37,451 bases of DNA, from NCBI GenBank assembly GCA_023664705.1, contig JAMPFE010000023.1, positions 1-37,451 of the forward strand, in the 5' to 3' direction. Positions 7,319-15,868 of the stretch are shown piece by piece. Both the position numbers and the translations under genes were made by a program. The stretch's first letter is position 1. Every line of letters begins with the position of its first letter. Origin of the DNA: Lachnospiraceae bacterium. GTDB lineage: Bacteria > Bacillota > Clostridia > Oscillospirales > Ruminococcaceae. The notes under the pieces were generated by a model. It was not told the origin of the DNA and did no database searches. It saw nothing but the letters and a program-made list of their open reading frames with translations.

Positions 7319-7957
7319 ATGAACGAGATCGACGAGGAAAAGAAACAGCCCGAGGAGGCCGCCGCGGAGGATGCTGCCGAACAGGACGAGGAGCCGAAAA
7401 AGCCCTTTTCCGACGCGCTGGATTGGGTGAGCAGCATAGTTTACGCGGTTGCCGCGATGCTTGTGCTGAATTTGTTTTTCCTGCGCTCGATAACCGTTTC
7501 GGGACCGTCTATGTTGGATACGCTGCAGGACGGCGACAGGGTCGTCGCGACAAATTTCTTCTACACTCCCGATTACGGAGATATTGTTATCATTCAGGCG
7601 AACAAGCTGATGAACGACGATACGAATATGTGGGGGGAGCCCATTATCAAGCGCGTTATCGCCGTTGAGGGCGATACGGTGATGATAGATTTCGACAAGG
7701 GCGAGGGCTACCGCAACGGAGAGCTGCTGCACGAGGACTACATTAAAGACCTGACCTTTTTCCGTCATAACGACACTTGGATGGAGAGCGGCGTGAGCTA
7801 CGACGTGCCCGAGGACTGCGTTTTTGTGCTCGGCGACAACCGCCCCGTTTCAAATGACAGCCGAAATCTTCCGCAGGTCGGGTTTATAAACAAGGATATG
7901 ATAATGGGAAAGGCGTTCGTGCGCGTTTCTCCGATAAAGAATTTTAAGTGGCTGTGA
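7319..7957 (+). CDS. lepB: Signal peptidase I
   Basis: Membrane-bound serine/lysine protease that removes signal peptides from exported proteins. The 212-residue protein has an acidic cytoplasmic N-terminus (residues 1-30), one membrane segment (about 37-56) and an extracytoplasmic catalytic domain. The nucleophile is S64 in SGPSM, the general base K111 in IIKRVIAVEGD, and the GDNRPVSNDSR block is conserved near the C-terminus. Size and single membrane anchor fit Gram-positive type I peptidases. ATG at 7319 has only a weak purine-rich ribosome binding site. Followed after four bases by rbgA. Confidence 0.95.
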   Translation: MNEIDEEKKQPEEAAAEDAAEQDEEPKKPFSDALDWVSSIVYAVAAMLVLNLFFLRSITVSGPSMLDTLQDGDRVVATNFFYTPDYGDIVIIQANKLMNDDTNMWGEPIIKRVIAVEGDTVMIDFDKGEGYRNGELLHEDYIKDLTFFRHNDTWMESGVSYDVPEDCVFVLGDNRPVSNDSRNLPQVGFINKDMIMGKAFVRVSPIKNFKWL

Positions 7958-7961
7958 TAAA

Positions 7962-8822
7962 ATGAGCGACGTTGGAAATATTCAGTGGTTCCCGGGGCAT
8001 ATGACCAAGACGAGGCGGCTTATCGAGGCGGATCTGAAAATGGTCGACGCGGTCGCGGAGGTCACGGACGCGCGTATCCCCGAGAGCAGCAGAAACCCGA
8101 TAATCGACGAGCTGGCGGGGTCAAAGCCGCGCATTATGATAATGAACAAGTGCGACGTTGCCGATGAAATGGCGACGGCGGCTTGGCGCAAATACTACGA
8201 GAGCCGCGGGATATGCGTTATCGTGTGCGACTGCCGAAGCGGAAAGGGGATAAACAAATTTCTCCCCGCCGTGAAAAGGCAGCTCGCGGAGCTTATCGAG
8301 CGCAGAAAAGCGCGCGGCATGATAGGAAAGGCGCTGCGGCTGATGGTCGTGGGCATTCCGAACGTCGGGAAGTCCTCGTTTATCAACCGTATGGCGAACT
8401 CAAAAAAAACCAAGGTCGGCGACCGCCCGGGGGTCACGCGCGGAAAGCAGTGGGTCTCCATTGACAGGGACGTGGAGCTGCTGGATATGCCGGGCATTTT
8501 GTGGCCGAAGTTCGACGATAAGGACGTGGCGCTGAAGCTGGCGTTCACGGGTGCCGTCAAGGACGAGGTAATGGACACGGCGGCGCTCGCGAGGGCGCTC
8601 GGCGAGACGCTTCTGCGCGACTATCCCGAGCTTGTGAAGGCGAGATATAAGATAGCGGGCGGGGGCGATATCCTCACGGAGATAGCGGGGGCGCGCGGCA
8701 TGCTTATTTCGGGCGGCGAGCCCGATACGGAACGCGCGGCGGCGGCGCTGCTTGACGAGTTCCGCGGAGGAAGGATAGGCAGGATAACGCTTGAAATGCC
8801 TCCCGAGACGAACGGAGCGTGA
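7962..8822 (+). CDS. rbgA: Ribosome biogenesis GTPase RbgA (YlqF)
   Basis: A circularly permuted GTPase needed for late 50S subunit assembly in Firmicutes. The permuted motif order is clear: G4 NKCD at 62-65, then G1 GIPNVGKS at 131-138, G2 within RPGVTRG (about 154-160) and G3 DMPG at 174-177. The N-terminal QWFPGHMTKT (8-17) and the C-terminal helical RNA-binding region are typical. 286 residues is normal. Starts four bases after lepB, and its TGA is two bases from the chosen rnhB start. Confidence 0.97.
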   Translation: MSDVGNIQWFPGHMTKTRRLIEADLKMVDAVAEVTDARIPESSRNPIIDELAGSKPRIMIMNKCDVADEMATAAWRKYYESRGICVIVCDCRSGKGINKFLPAVKRQLAELIERRKARGMIGKALRLMVVGIPNVGKSSFINRMANSKKTKVGDRPGVTRGKQWVSIDRDVELLDMPGILWPKFDDKDVALKLAFTGAVKDEVMDTAALARALGETLLRDYPELVKARYKIAGGGDILTEIAGARGMLISGGEPDTERAAAALLDEFRGGRIGRITLEMPPETNGA

Positions 8823-8824
8823 CT

Positions 8825-9499
8825 ATGGCTTATCAGAGCAAGCACAAGAAAAGCCGCGAAACGCAGCTCGTTATCGAGGGCGTTTCGCTTGAGGGGCTGT
8901 CGCTGCGCGAATTTGACAGGGTCGTTTTCGAGCGTTTCGGCGCGGTCTGCGGTATCGACGAGGCGGGAAGAGGACCTATAGCGGGTCCCGTTTGCGCGGC
9001 GGCGGTCATTCTCGACCCCGAAAACCCGATAGAGGGGCTGAACGACAGCAAAAAGCTCTCGCCGAAAAAGCGCGAGGGGCTTTATGAGGAGATATGGGAC
9101 AAGGCGCTGTTCTTCTCCGTTTCGTTCGTAAGCGCGGAGGATATTGATAAAACCGACATTCTGTCCGCCGATTTAACGGCTATGGAGCGCGCTTTCGGCA
9201 ATATCGGCGGGAAATGCGGGATAGTGCTGGTTGACGGAGACGTACTGCCGCAGCTGGACGCGCTCGTGAAGAACGTTATCGGCGGCGACGCCAAGTCCGA
9301 GGCGATAGCGGCGGCTTCCATTCTCGCAAAGGTGGAACGTGACGAGTATATGTGCGAAATGGCGGAGAAATATCCCGGATACGGCTTCGAGAAGCACAAG
9401 GGCTACGGCACCAAGGCGCATTACGAAGCCATTGAGAGGTTGGGGCTCTGCCCGATACATAGGAAAACGTTCCTGAAAAAATATGGACAAACAAGCTAA
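8825..9499 (+). CDS. rnhB: Ribonuclease HII
   Basis: Endonuclease that cuts the RNA strand of RNA-DNA hybrids and initiates removal of misincorporated ribonucleotides. The 224-residue protein has the active-site DEAGRG (45-50), LNDSKKLSPKKRE, the VDGD segment and the AKSEAIAAASILAKVERD block, plus the C-terminal HKGYGTKAHYEAI. An in-frame GTG at 8819 is possible, but ATG 8825 is preferred because GGAG (8814-8817) is seven bases from it and only one base from the GTG. Its 3' end overlaps yraN by 17 bases. Confidence 0.96.
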   Translation: MAYQSKHKKSRETQLVIEGVSLEGLSLREFDRVVFERFGAVCGIDEAGRGPIAGPVCAAAVILDPENPIEGLNDSKKLSPKKREGLYEEIWDKALFFSVSFVSAEDIDKTDILSADLTAMERAFGNIGGKCGIVLVDGDVLPQLDALVKNVIGGDAKSEAIAAASILAKVERDEYMCEMAEKYPGYGFEKHKGYGTKAHYEAIERLGLCPIHRKTFLKKYGQTS

Positions 9500-9869
9500 G
9501 GGTAAGCTGGGCGAGGACGCGGTGCGCGCGGAGCTTGAAAGGCGCGGACACGCGATAATTGCCGTAAATTACCGCAAGAGGGTCGGGGAAATTGACATAA
9601 TTTCCCAAATAGGACGATATATAGTTTTTACGGAAGTGAAAACGCGGAAGCTCGGGAGCATGGTCTCGGGGCTGGAGGCGGTGAACTTCACAAAGCAAAA
9701 GAAAATCGTGCTGACGGCGGACGCGTATCTGACGGAGAACCCCACGGAGCTCCAGCCGCGGTACGACGTCGCCGAGGTGACGGTCACGCGCGGGGAATTC
9801 CCGAGGATAACGGGGATAACGATTTACGAGGACGCGTTTACGACCGACGGCATTTATACGGTAAACTGA
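9483..9869 (+). CDS. yraN: YraN/UPF0102 family protein (predicted nuclease fold)
   Basis: A 128-residue member of UPF0102, a small family with a Holliday-junction-resolvase-like fold and no settled function. Seen here: GKLGEDAV (7-14), the VGEIDII strand (34-40) and FTEVKTRKLG (49-58), which carry the putative metal-binding acidic residues and the E-x-K motif. The start overlaps the end of rnhB by 17 bases, an arrangement frequent for this pair and consistent with coupled translation. A role in DNA processing is inferred from fold and neighbours. Confidence 0.92.
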   Translation: MDKQAKGKLGEDAVRAELERRGHAIIAVNYRKRVGEIDIISQIGRYIVFTEVKTRKLGSMVSGLEAVNFTKQKKIVLTADAYLTENPTELQPRYDVAEVTVTRGEFPRITGITIYEDAFTTDGIYTVN

Positions 9870-9883
9870 AAGGATGACGGTTT

Positions 9884-11383
9884 ATGAATTACGCAAGCAC
9901 AAGGGATTCCTCCCTTAAAGCGTCGAGCGCGCACGCTATCGTAAAGGGCTTGTCCGACGAGGGCGGGCTGTTCGTTCCCGAGAGCGTTCCCGCGCTTTCC
10001 GAGGAGGAAATTCTCGGACTTTGCGATAAGAGCTATGTTGAGCGCGCGTTTGCGGTGTTCTCGAAATTTCTGACGGATTTTACTCCCGAGGAGCTTCGGC
10101 ACTGCGTTGAGAGCGCCTACAACACCAAAAATTTCGATACGGACAACATCGCGGAGATCGCCAAGCTGAAGGACGGGAAGTACGTTCTCGAGCTTTGGCA
10201 CGGACCGACTTGCGCGTTTAAGGATATGGCGCTGCAGATACTGCCGTATCTGCTGACGACCTCGGCGAAAAAAGAGGTCGACGGGAAGAGGATCGCTATC
10301 CTCGTCGCGACGAGCGGCGATACGGGAAAGGCGGCTCTTGAGGGCTTCAAGGACGTTCCGGGAACGTCTATCTCGGTGTTCTATCCCGAGGACGGGGTCT
10401 CGCCGATGCAGAAGCGCCAGATGACCACGCAGGAGGGCGGCAATGTGAGCGTCTGCGCGGTCAAGGGAAACTTCGACGACTGCCAGAACGGCGTTAAGGC
10501 TATCTTCACCGACAAGGCTATCGAGGATAAGCTCGCCGCGGAGAATACGCTGCTTTCGAGCGCGAACTCCATTAACTGGGGAAGGCTCGCGCCGCAGATA
10601 ATCTACTACATTTCAACCTACGCTCAGCTCGTCAAGGACGGCGATATCAAGTACGGCGACAAGGTGAATATCGTGGTGCCGACGGGCAATTTCGGCAATA
10701 TCCTCGCGGCGTATTACGCTAAGCTTATGGGCATCCCCGTGAATAAGCTGATATGCGCGTCCAACAGCAACAACGTGCTTACGGACTTCATAAACACGGG
10801 CGTTTACGACAGGAACAGAAAGTTCTATACGACGATATCTCCGTCGATGGATATTCTTATCTCGTCTAATCTGGAGCGCCTGCTGTATCATCTCACGGGC
10901 GAAAACGACAAGCTCATCAACGAGTGGTTCGGCGCGCTGAAAACCGAGGGCAGATACGAGGTCGGAGACGACGTTAAAAGGCAGCTTTCGGAGCTGTTTT
11001 GGGCGGGCTGCTGCTCCGATGAGGAGACCAAGGCGCAAATTCACAAAACGTTTGAGAATGAGCATTATCTGCTCGATACGCACAGCGCCGTTGCCGTAAA
11101 GGTGTACGAGGATTACCGCGCGAAAACGGGCGACGATACCAAGACGATAATCGCCTCCACGGCGAACCCCTACAAGTTCGGCAGAGCCGTTTATGAGGCT
11201 GTCGGCGGCAGGGACGGCGGCGAGGACGAATTTGAGCTCATCGCCAAGCTGGAGCGGGAAACGGGGACGAAAATGCCCGCGCCGCTCGCGGCTACCAAGG
11301 ACAAGGCGGTGCGCTTCTCCAAGACCGTCGAAAAGCGGGAAATGGGAGAGTTCGTGCTTGATTTCCTCGGAGGAAAGAAATGA
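9884..11383 (+). CDS. thrC: Threonine synthase
   Basis: PLP enzyme converting O-phospho-L-homoserine to L-threonine plus phosphate. At 499 residues it is the long form. Hallmarks: N-terminal YASTRDSS, SDEGGLFVPE (24-33), the PLP-lysine motif HGPTCAFKDM (106-115, Schiff-base lysine K113), ATSGDTGKAALEGF, and the PLP-phosphate-binding region VPTGNFGNILAAYYAK. ATG at 9884 follows AAGGATGA. Its TGA overlaps the ATG of the next gene by four bases. No other threonine-pathway genes are present, so its place in this run is by position rather than pathway. Confidence 0.97.
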   Translation: MNYASTRDSSLKASSAHAIVKGLSDEGGLFVPESVPALSEEEILGLCDKSYVERAFAVFSKFLTDFTPEELRHCVESAYNTKNFDTDNIAEIAKLKDGKYVLELWHGPTCAFKDMALQILPYLLTTSAKKEVDGKRIAILVATSGDTGKAALEGFKDVPGTSISVFYPEDGVSPMQKRQMTTQEGGNVSVCAVKGNFDDCQNGVKAIFTDKAIEDKLAAENTLLSSANSINWGRLAPQIIYYISTYAQLVKDGDIKYGDKVNIVVPTGNFGNILAAYYAKLMGIPVNKLICASNSNNVLTDFINTGVYDRNRKFYTTISPSMDILISSNLERLLYHLTGENDKLINEWFGALKTEGRYEVGDDVKRQLSELFWAGCCSDEETKAQIHKTFENEHYLLDTHSAVAVKVYEDYRAKTGDDTKTIIASTANPYKFGRAVYEAVGGRDGGEDEFELIAKLERETGTKMPAPLAATKDKAVRFSKTVEKREMGEFVLDFLGGKK

Positions 11384-12066
11384 TATACGCGATAGGCGAT
11401 CTTCACCTGCCTTTCGGGGTCGACAAGCCCATGGATATTTTTCCGGGCTGGACAAATCATGTCGAGAGACTGCGCGAGAACTGGAACAGCAAGGTCACCG
11501 ACGAGGATACGGTGGTGGTGGTGGGCGACCACTCGTGGGCGCTGAAGCTTGAGGAGAGCCGAAAGGACCTTGAGTTTATCGACAAGGAGCTCAACGGCAG
11601 GAAAATTCTGTCAAAGGGCAACCACGACCTTTGGTGGTCGACCATGAAGAAGGTCACGGATTTTGCCGAGAGCAGCGGGTTTTCTTCGCTGAGCTTTCTG
11701 TTCAACAACGCGTTTTTGGTCGAGGGTATCTCGATTTGCGGGACGCGCGGCTGGATAAGCGAAAACGGCGAGCCCGCGGATCAAAAGGTGCTCGCGCGCG
11801 AGGCGGGGCGGCTGGAAATGTCGCTGCAGGCGGGCGTAAAGCTCGGCGGGGAGCTCACGGCGTTTATCCACTATCCGCCGATATACGGCACGGAGGAGAA
11901 CGTACCTATAACGGAAATTCTGCATAAATACAACGTAAAGCGCTGCTACTATGCGCATCTGCACGGTTACAGCATAAGGGGCGCGCTGAACGGCGAACGC
12001 GGGGGAGTGAGCTACAAGCTGGTCTCCGCGGACAGCCTCGGATTTGATCCGATAAGAATAAACTAA
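11380..12066 (+). CDS. Metallophosphoesterase (COG1768-like predicted phosphohydrolase)
   Basis: A 228-residue calcineurin-like phosphoesterase. Metal-ligand motifs are present: GDLH (residues 6-9), GD in VVVGDHSWA, GNHDLWW, HYPP, and AHLHG near the end. The family usually reads GDISWA, so histidine replaces isoleucine here, and the last motif is AHLHG rather than GHLHG; the metal ligands themselves are kept. The conserved KPMDIFPGWTNHVERL segment is typical of this subgroup. The substrate is unknown. ATG at 11380 overlaps the end of thrC (ATGA), indicating coupled translation. Confidence 0.88.
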   Translation: MIYAIGDLHLPFGVDKPMDIFPGWTNHVERLRENWNSKVTDEDTVVVVGDHSWALKLEESRKDLEFIDKELNGRKILSKGNHDLWWSTMKKVTDFAESSGFSSLSFLFNNAFLVEGISICGTRGWISENGEPADQKVLAREAGRLEMSLQAGVKLGGELTAFIHYPPIYGTEENVPITEILHKYNVKRCYYAHLHGYSIRGALNGERGGVSYKLVSADSLGFDPIRIN

Positions 12067-12076
12067 GTAAATAAAA

Positions 12077-12093
12077 TTGTCCTTTAAGGACAA
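12077..12093 (+). other. Short hairpin upstream of tig
   Basis: TTGTCC (12077-12082) and GGACAA (12088-12093) are perfect arms around five bases. It lies just before the tig ribosome binding site (AAGGAAGG, 12092-12099) and lacks a T-run. It may be a weak processing or regulatory stem. Confidence 0.3.
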
Positions 12094-12107
12094 GGAAGGA
12101 AATTGAT

Positions 12108-13391
12108 ATGGAAATTATATCCCAGAACAACACGGCGACAAATACTTACGCGATCGAGGTAAAATTCGGCGCGGATGAATTCGAGACGGCTCTCAATACC
12201 GTTTACAACCGCCAGAAGTCCAAGATAACCATCCCCGGCTTCCGCAAGGGCAAGGCTACAAGAAAGCTCATTGAGACGCACTACGGCGCAAACGTTTTCT
12301 ATGAGGACGCGGTAAACACGCTGTACAACGACAATATCGAGGAGATCGTCAACAAGACGGGTCTCGAGGTCGTTAACGTTGAGAACACCGAGGTCGTGGA
12401 GGTCAGCAAGGAGAACGGCGTTTCCCTTAAGGCGGACATTATCGTAAAGCCCGAGGTGGAGGTTTCCGATTATAAGGGAATAAGCGTGAAGAAAACCGTC
12501 AAGACTGTAACCGACGAGGCAGTGAACGGGGAGATCGACAAGATGCGCGACAGAGTTGCGCGTATCGTTACCGTCGAGGGCAGAGCCGTTCGGGACGGCG
12601 ATACCGCGGTCATCGACTTCGAGGGCTTTACGGACGGTGAAGCGTTCGAGGGCGGCAAGGGCGAGAAGTTCCCGCTGGAGATAGGCTCGCACACCTTTAT
12701 CCCGGGCTTCGAGGAGCAGATAATCGGCAAGAGCATCGGCGACGAGTTCGACGTGAACGTTACGTTCCCGGAGGACTATCAGGCGGATAACCTCAAGGGC
12801 AAGCCCGCTGTGTTCAAGTGTAAGCTCCACGAGATAAAGGCGAAGGAGATGCCCGAGCTTGACGACGATTTCGTAAAGGACGTTTCCGATAAGGATACCG
12901 TAGACGAGCTTAAGGCGGAGATCAGGGAAAAGCTCGAAAAGCAGTACTCCGAGGAGGCGGAGGACGCCTCCGATATGGAGCTTATGGATAAGATGCTCGC
13001 GAATATGAAAGCGGAAATACCGCAGGTGATGTACGAGCGCCGCATCGACGAGATAGCCCGCGAGTGGGTCGCGAGAACGCGCATCGATATAAACGATTAT
13101 CTGAAGTATACGGGTATGACCATGGCGCAGTTCCGCGCTAATTTCAGGGACGCGGCAAGGCGTCAGGTCGATATGCGGCTCTGCCTTGAGAAGATCGCGA
13201 AGCTCGAGAACATCGAGGTCTCCGCGGAGGATATCGAGAACGAGTACAACGAGCTCGCGGAGCAGTACAAGCTCACCGTCGAGAACGTAAAGGCGGCGAT
13301 CTCCGAAAAGACGCTGACGACCGACCTCATGATAGAAAAGGCGCTTGACCTCGTTAAGGACAGCGCAAATGTCGAGGAAGTCAAGGAGTGA
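12108..13391 (+). CDS. tig: Trigger factor (ribosome-associated chaperone/PPIase)
   Basis: Binds at the ribosome exit tunnel and assists folding of nascent chains. The 427-residue protein has the N-terminal ribosome-binding domain with the signature IPGFRKGKATRKLIE (about residues 42-56), a central FKBP-type PPIase domain (about 155-240, including DTAVIDFEGFTDG and FIPGFEEQIIG) and a C-terminal helical chaperone domain. ATG at 12108 follows AAGGAAGGA. It precedes clpP and clpX, the classic tig-clpP-clpX order that links folding with degradation. Confidence 0.98.
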   Translation: MEIISQNNTATNTYAIEVKFGADEFETALNTVYNRQKSKITIPGFRKGKATRKLIETHYGANVFYEDAVNTLYNDNIEEIVNKTGLEVVNVENTEVVEVSKENGVSLKADIIVKPEVEVSDYKGISVKKTVKTVTDEAVNGEIDKMRDRVARIVTVEGRAVRDGDTAVIDFEGFTDGEAFEGGKGEKFPLEIGSHTFIPGFEEQIIGKSIGDEFDVNVTFPEDYQADNLKGKPAVFKCKLHEIKAKEMPELDDDFVKDVSDKDTVDELKAEIREKLEKQYSEEAEDASDMELMDKMLANMKAEIPQVMYERRIDEIAREWVARTRIDINDYLKYTGMTMAQFRANFRDAARRQVDMRLCLEKIAKLENIEVSAEDIENEYNELAEQYKLTVENVKAAISEKTLTTDLMIEKALDLVKDSANVEEVKE

Positions 13392-13444
13392 TTTCCGAGG
13401 CATTTTAAACGGCGTTCCGCGTGTGCGGAGAAAGGAGCTTACAA

Positions 13445-14050
13445 ATGGCATATATTCCTTATGTGGTGGAGCAGAGCAGTCACGGAGAGCGTTCCTACGA
13501 CATCTTCTCCAGACTGATGAACGACAGGATAATTCTGCTGCACGACGAGGTAAATTCGGCGACGGCGAGCGTTATCGTCGCTCAGCTGCTGTATCTGGAG
13601 GGACAGGATCCCGACAAGGATATCTTCCTCTACATCAACAGCCCCGGAGGCTCCGTATCCGACGGAATGGCGATCTACGATACGATGCAGTATATCAAGT
13701 GCGACGTTTCCACGATATGCACGGGTATGGCGGCTTCCATGGGCGCGTTTCTGCTGTCGTCGGGAGCGAAGGGCAAGCGCATAGCGCTGCCGAACAGCGA
13801 GATAATGATACACCAGCCCCTTATTTCGGGCGGCGGTATTTCGGGGCAGGTCACGGATATACAGATACGCTCGAAGTACCTCCAGCGCACAAAGGATAAG
13901 CTTAACCGCATCCTCAGCGAAAACACGGGCAAGGACTACGACGTCGTTTGCCGCGACACGGAGCGCGATAACTTTATGACCGCCGAGGAGGCTCTCGAAT
14001 ACGGGCTTATCGATAAGGTCTACAACAGGCGCGAGGAAAAGAAGAGCTGA
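13445..14050 (+). CDS. clpP: ATP-dependent Clp protease proteolytic subunit
   Basis: The barrel-forming serine peptidase of the Clp protease. 201 residues from ATG 13445, chosen because GGAG (13434-13437) is seven bases upstream; an in-frame GTG at 13421 has no comparable site. Catalytic triad: S98 in GMAASMGA, H123 in MIHQP, D171 in RDTERDNF. The N-terminal YIPYVVEQ segment fits the axial-loop region. Lies between tig and clpX, and probably works with ClpX as ClpXP. Confidence 0.98.
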   Translation: MAYIPYVVEQSSHGERSYDIFSRLMNDRIILLHDEVNSATASVIVAQLLYLEGQDPDKDIFLYINSPGGSVSDGMAIYDTMQYIKCDVSTICTGMAASMGAFLLSSGAKGKRIALPNSEIMIHQPLISGGGISGQVTDIQIRSKYLQRTKDKLNRILSENTGKDYDVVCRDTERDNFMTAEEALEYGLIDKVYNRREEKKS

Positions 14051-14066
14051 GCGGAGGGTCATTGAA

Positions 14067-15377
14067 ATGTTGGTTTGTTCCTTTTGCGGGAAAAATGAAA
14101 ATCAGGTCAACCGTATTTTGTACGGTATGGGCGAAAATTCGGTCATTTGCAGCGACTGCATAGTGACCTCGTACAATATGCTTCTCGAAAGCGGGGACGT
14201 TCGCCCCGCAAGGGTGCCGAAAACCGTCCGCACGGGCAAGGAAAGCTCGAATTTCCTCTCAAACGCCGACGAGCTTATGACTCCCGAGGAGATAAAGGCG
14301 TATCTCGACGAGTATATCATCGGGCAGGACGAGGCGAAAAAGGTGCTCGCGATATCCGTTTACAATCACTATAAGCGCACGTTCCTCAACGGCAAGGACG
14401 TTGACGATGTGGAGCTCCAGAAGTCCAACGTGCTGCTGCTCGGTCCTACGGGCGTCGGCAAGACGATGCTCGCGCAGTCGCTGGCGAGGCTGCTGAACGT
14501 GCCGTTCGCTATCGCGGACGCGACGACGCTCACGCAGGCGGGCTACGTCGGCGAGGACGTTGAAAACGTGCTGCTGAGGCTCGTGCAGGCTGCCGATTAC
14601 GATATAGAGGCTGCCGAGCGCGGCATTATATACATTGACGAGATAGACAAGATCTCCCGCCGCAGCGAGAACACGTCCATTACAAGAGACGTAAGCGGCG
14701 AGGGCGTTCAGCAGGCGCTGCTGAAAATAATCGAGGGCACGGTGTCAAACGTCCCCCCGCAGGGCGGCAGAAAGCACCCGCATCAGGAGTTTATTCAGGT
14801 CGACACCAAGAATATCCTGTTCATCTGCGGCGGCGCGTTCGAGGGCATCGAGAAGATGATAGCGCAGCGCGTTTCGAGCTCCGCGCTCGGCTTCGGCGCG
14901 GACGTAAAGAGCGCGAGCGACAAGGAAAGCGCCGATATGCTGAAGCTGGTGACGCAGCAGGATCTGATGAAATTCGGCATCATCCCCGAGCTTATCGGGC
15001 GTCTGCCGATAGTAACGCCGCTCAACGCGCTTGACGAGGACGCTCTTGTGAGAATACTCGACGAGCCGAAAAACGCGCTTATCAAGCAGTATAAGTGCCT
15101 GTTCAAGGCGGACGGCGTGGAGCTGGAGTTCGACGAGGACGCAAAGCGCGAGATCGCGAAAAAGGCTATCGCCTCCAAGACGGGCGCGCGCGGACTGCGC
15201 TCCATTGTCGAGGACGTTCTGCGCGAGACAATGTTCACCGCGCCGAGCGACCCCGCGATATCCAAGGTCACGATAACGCTCGACTGCGTAAACGGCGAGG
15301 GCAAGCCGCTTATCGTGCGCGACGGCAAAACGGGCGCGATAAAGTCGACGAAAAAAAGCATCAAGAAGATAGGCTGA
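14067..15377 (+). CDS. clpX: ATP-dependent Clp protease ATP-binding subunit ClpX
   Basis: AAA+ unfoldase that feeds substrates to ClpP. The 436-residue protein has the N-terminal zinc-binding domain (C4, C7, C28, C31), Walker A GPTGVGKT at 126-133, Walker B with DEID at 191-194, the GYVGEDVE pore-loop region (159-166) and the C-terminal TGARGLRSIVED sensor-2 region. It starts 16 bases after clpP with GGAGG upstream. A rho-independent terminator follows directly and closes the long operon. Confidence 0.98.
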   Translation: MLVCSFCGKNENQVNRILYGMGENSVICSDCIVTSYNMLLESGDVRPARVPKTVRTGKESSNFLSNADELMTPEEIKAYLDEYIIGQDEAKKVLAISVYNHYKRTFLNGKDVDDVELQKSNVLLLGPTGVGKTMLAQSLARLLNVPFAIADATTLTQAGYVGEDVENVLLRLVQAADYDIEAAERGIIYIDEIDKISRRSENTSITRDVSGEGVQQALLKIIEGTVSNVPPQGGRKHPHQEFIQVDTKNILFICGGAFEGIEKMIAQRVSSSALGFGADVKSASDKESADMLKLVTQQDLMKFGIIPELIGRLPIVTPLNALDEDALVRILDEPKNALIKQYKCLFKADGVELEFDEDAKREIAKKAIASKTGARGLRSIVEDVLRETMFTAPSDPAISKVTITLDCVNGEGKPLIVRDGKTGAIKSTKKSIKKIG

Positions 15378-15382
15378 TTTTT

Positions 15383-15410
15383 AAGGCAATGCCGTTTGGC
15401 GTTGCCTTTT
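15383..15410 (+). terminator. Rho-independent terminator after clpX
   Basis: Arms GGCAATGCC (15385-15393) and GGCGTTGCC (15398-15406), with one T-G pair around a GTTT loop, are followed by TTTT. It starts five bases after the clpX stop. The next gene begins only 16 bases later, so either some read-through serves it or it has little transcription. Confidence 0.75.
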
Positions 15411-15425
15411 CCGTTGGAGGGGATT

Positions 15426-15734
15426 ATGACAACGTTCGAGAAAATATACGAAATAGTGAGAAAAATCCCGCGCGGCAAGGTCGCGACCTACGGGCAGATA
15501 GCCGTGCTCGCGGGCAACGCGAGGTGGTCGAGAGCGGTGGGCTACGCCCTCCACGCGAACCCCGACCCCGAGGGGATACCGTGCTACCGCGTGGTGAACC
15601 GCTTCGGAGGTCTCGCGCCCGCATTCGCGTTCGGGGGAATAGACGTGCAGGCGGATATGCTGCGGGCGGACGGGATAGAGGTCCGCGCCGACAATACCGT
15701 AGACCTCGAAAAATATTTGTGGGACGGGCTGTGA
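15426..15734 (+). CDS. MGMT/ATL-like DNA alkylation-repair family protein
   Basis: 102 residues, corresponding to the C-terminal DNA-binding domain of O6-alkylguanine-DNA methyltransferases without the N-terminal domain. Seen: IPRGKVATYGQIA (13-25), the arginine-finger region ARWSRAVGYAL, and the active-site segment IPCYRVVNR with C53 kept but the usual His replaced by Y54 (canonical PCHRV). The His normally activates the cysteine, so direct alkyl transfer may be weak; an ATL-like lesion-sensing role is possible. ATG 15426 was chosen because GGAGGGG lies just upstream; the in-frame TTG at 15396 falls inside the clpX terminator. Confidence 0.88.
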   Translation: MTTFEKIYEIVRKIPRGKVATYGQIAVLAGNARWSRAVGYALHANPDPEGIPCYRVVNRFGGLAPAFAFGGIDVQADMLRADGIEVRADNTVDLEKYLWDGL

Positions 15735-15793
15735 CGGATTTTGCCGTTAGAGGGAATTTTTTTGCGTGATCGAGTAAAAATTTGTAAAATGTA

Positions 15794-15822
15794 TTGATTT
15801 TTTGGCGCAAATATGAGATAAT
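15794..15822 (+). promoter_or_regulatory. Probable promoter of the pseudo-P-ATPase/PopT/MBL operon
   Basis: TTGATT (15794-15799), a 17-base spacer, then GATAAT (15817-15822). It overlaps an upstream in-frame extension of the next ORF, which supports the start at 15869. Moderate match to consensus. Confidence 0.55.
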
Positions 15823-15868
15823 AAAAGAGAGTGTACATGCATCTTATTATAGGGAAAGAAGTTTTTAT

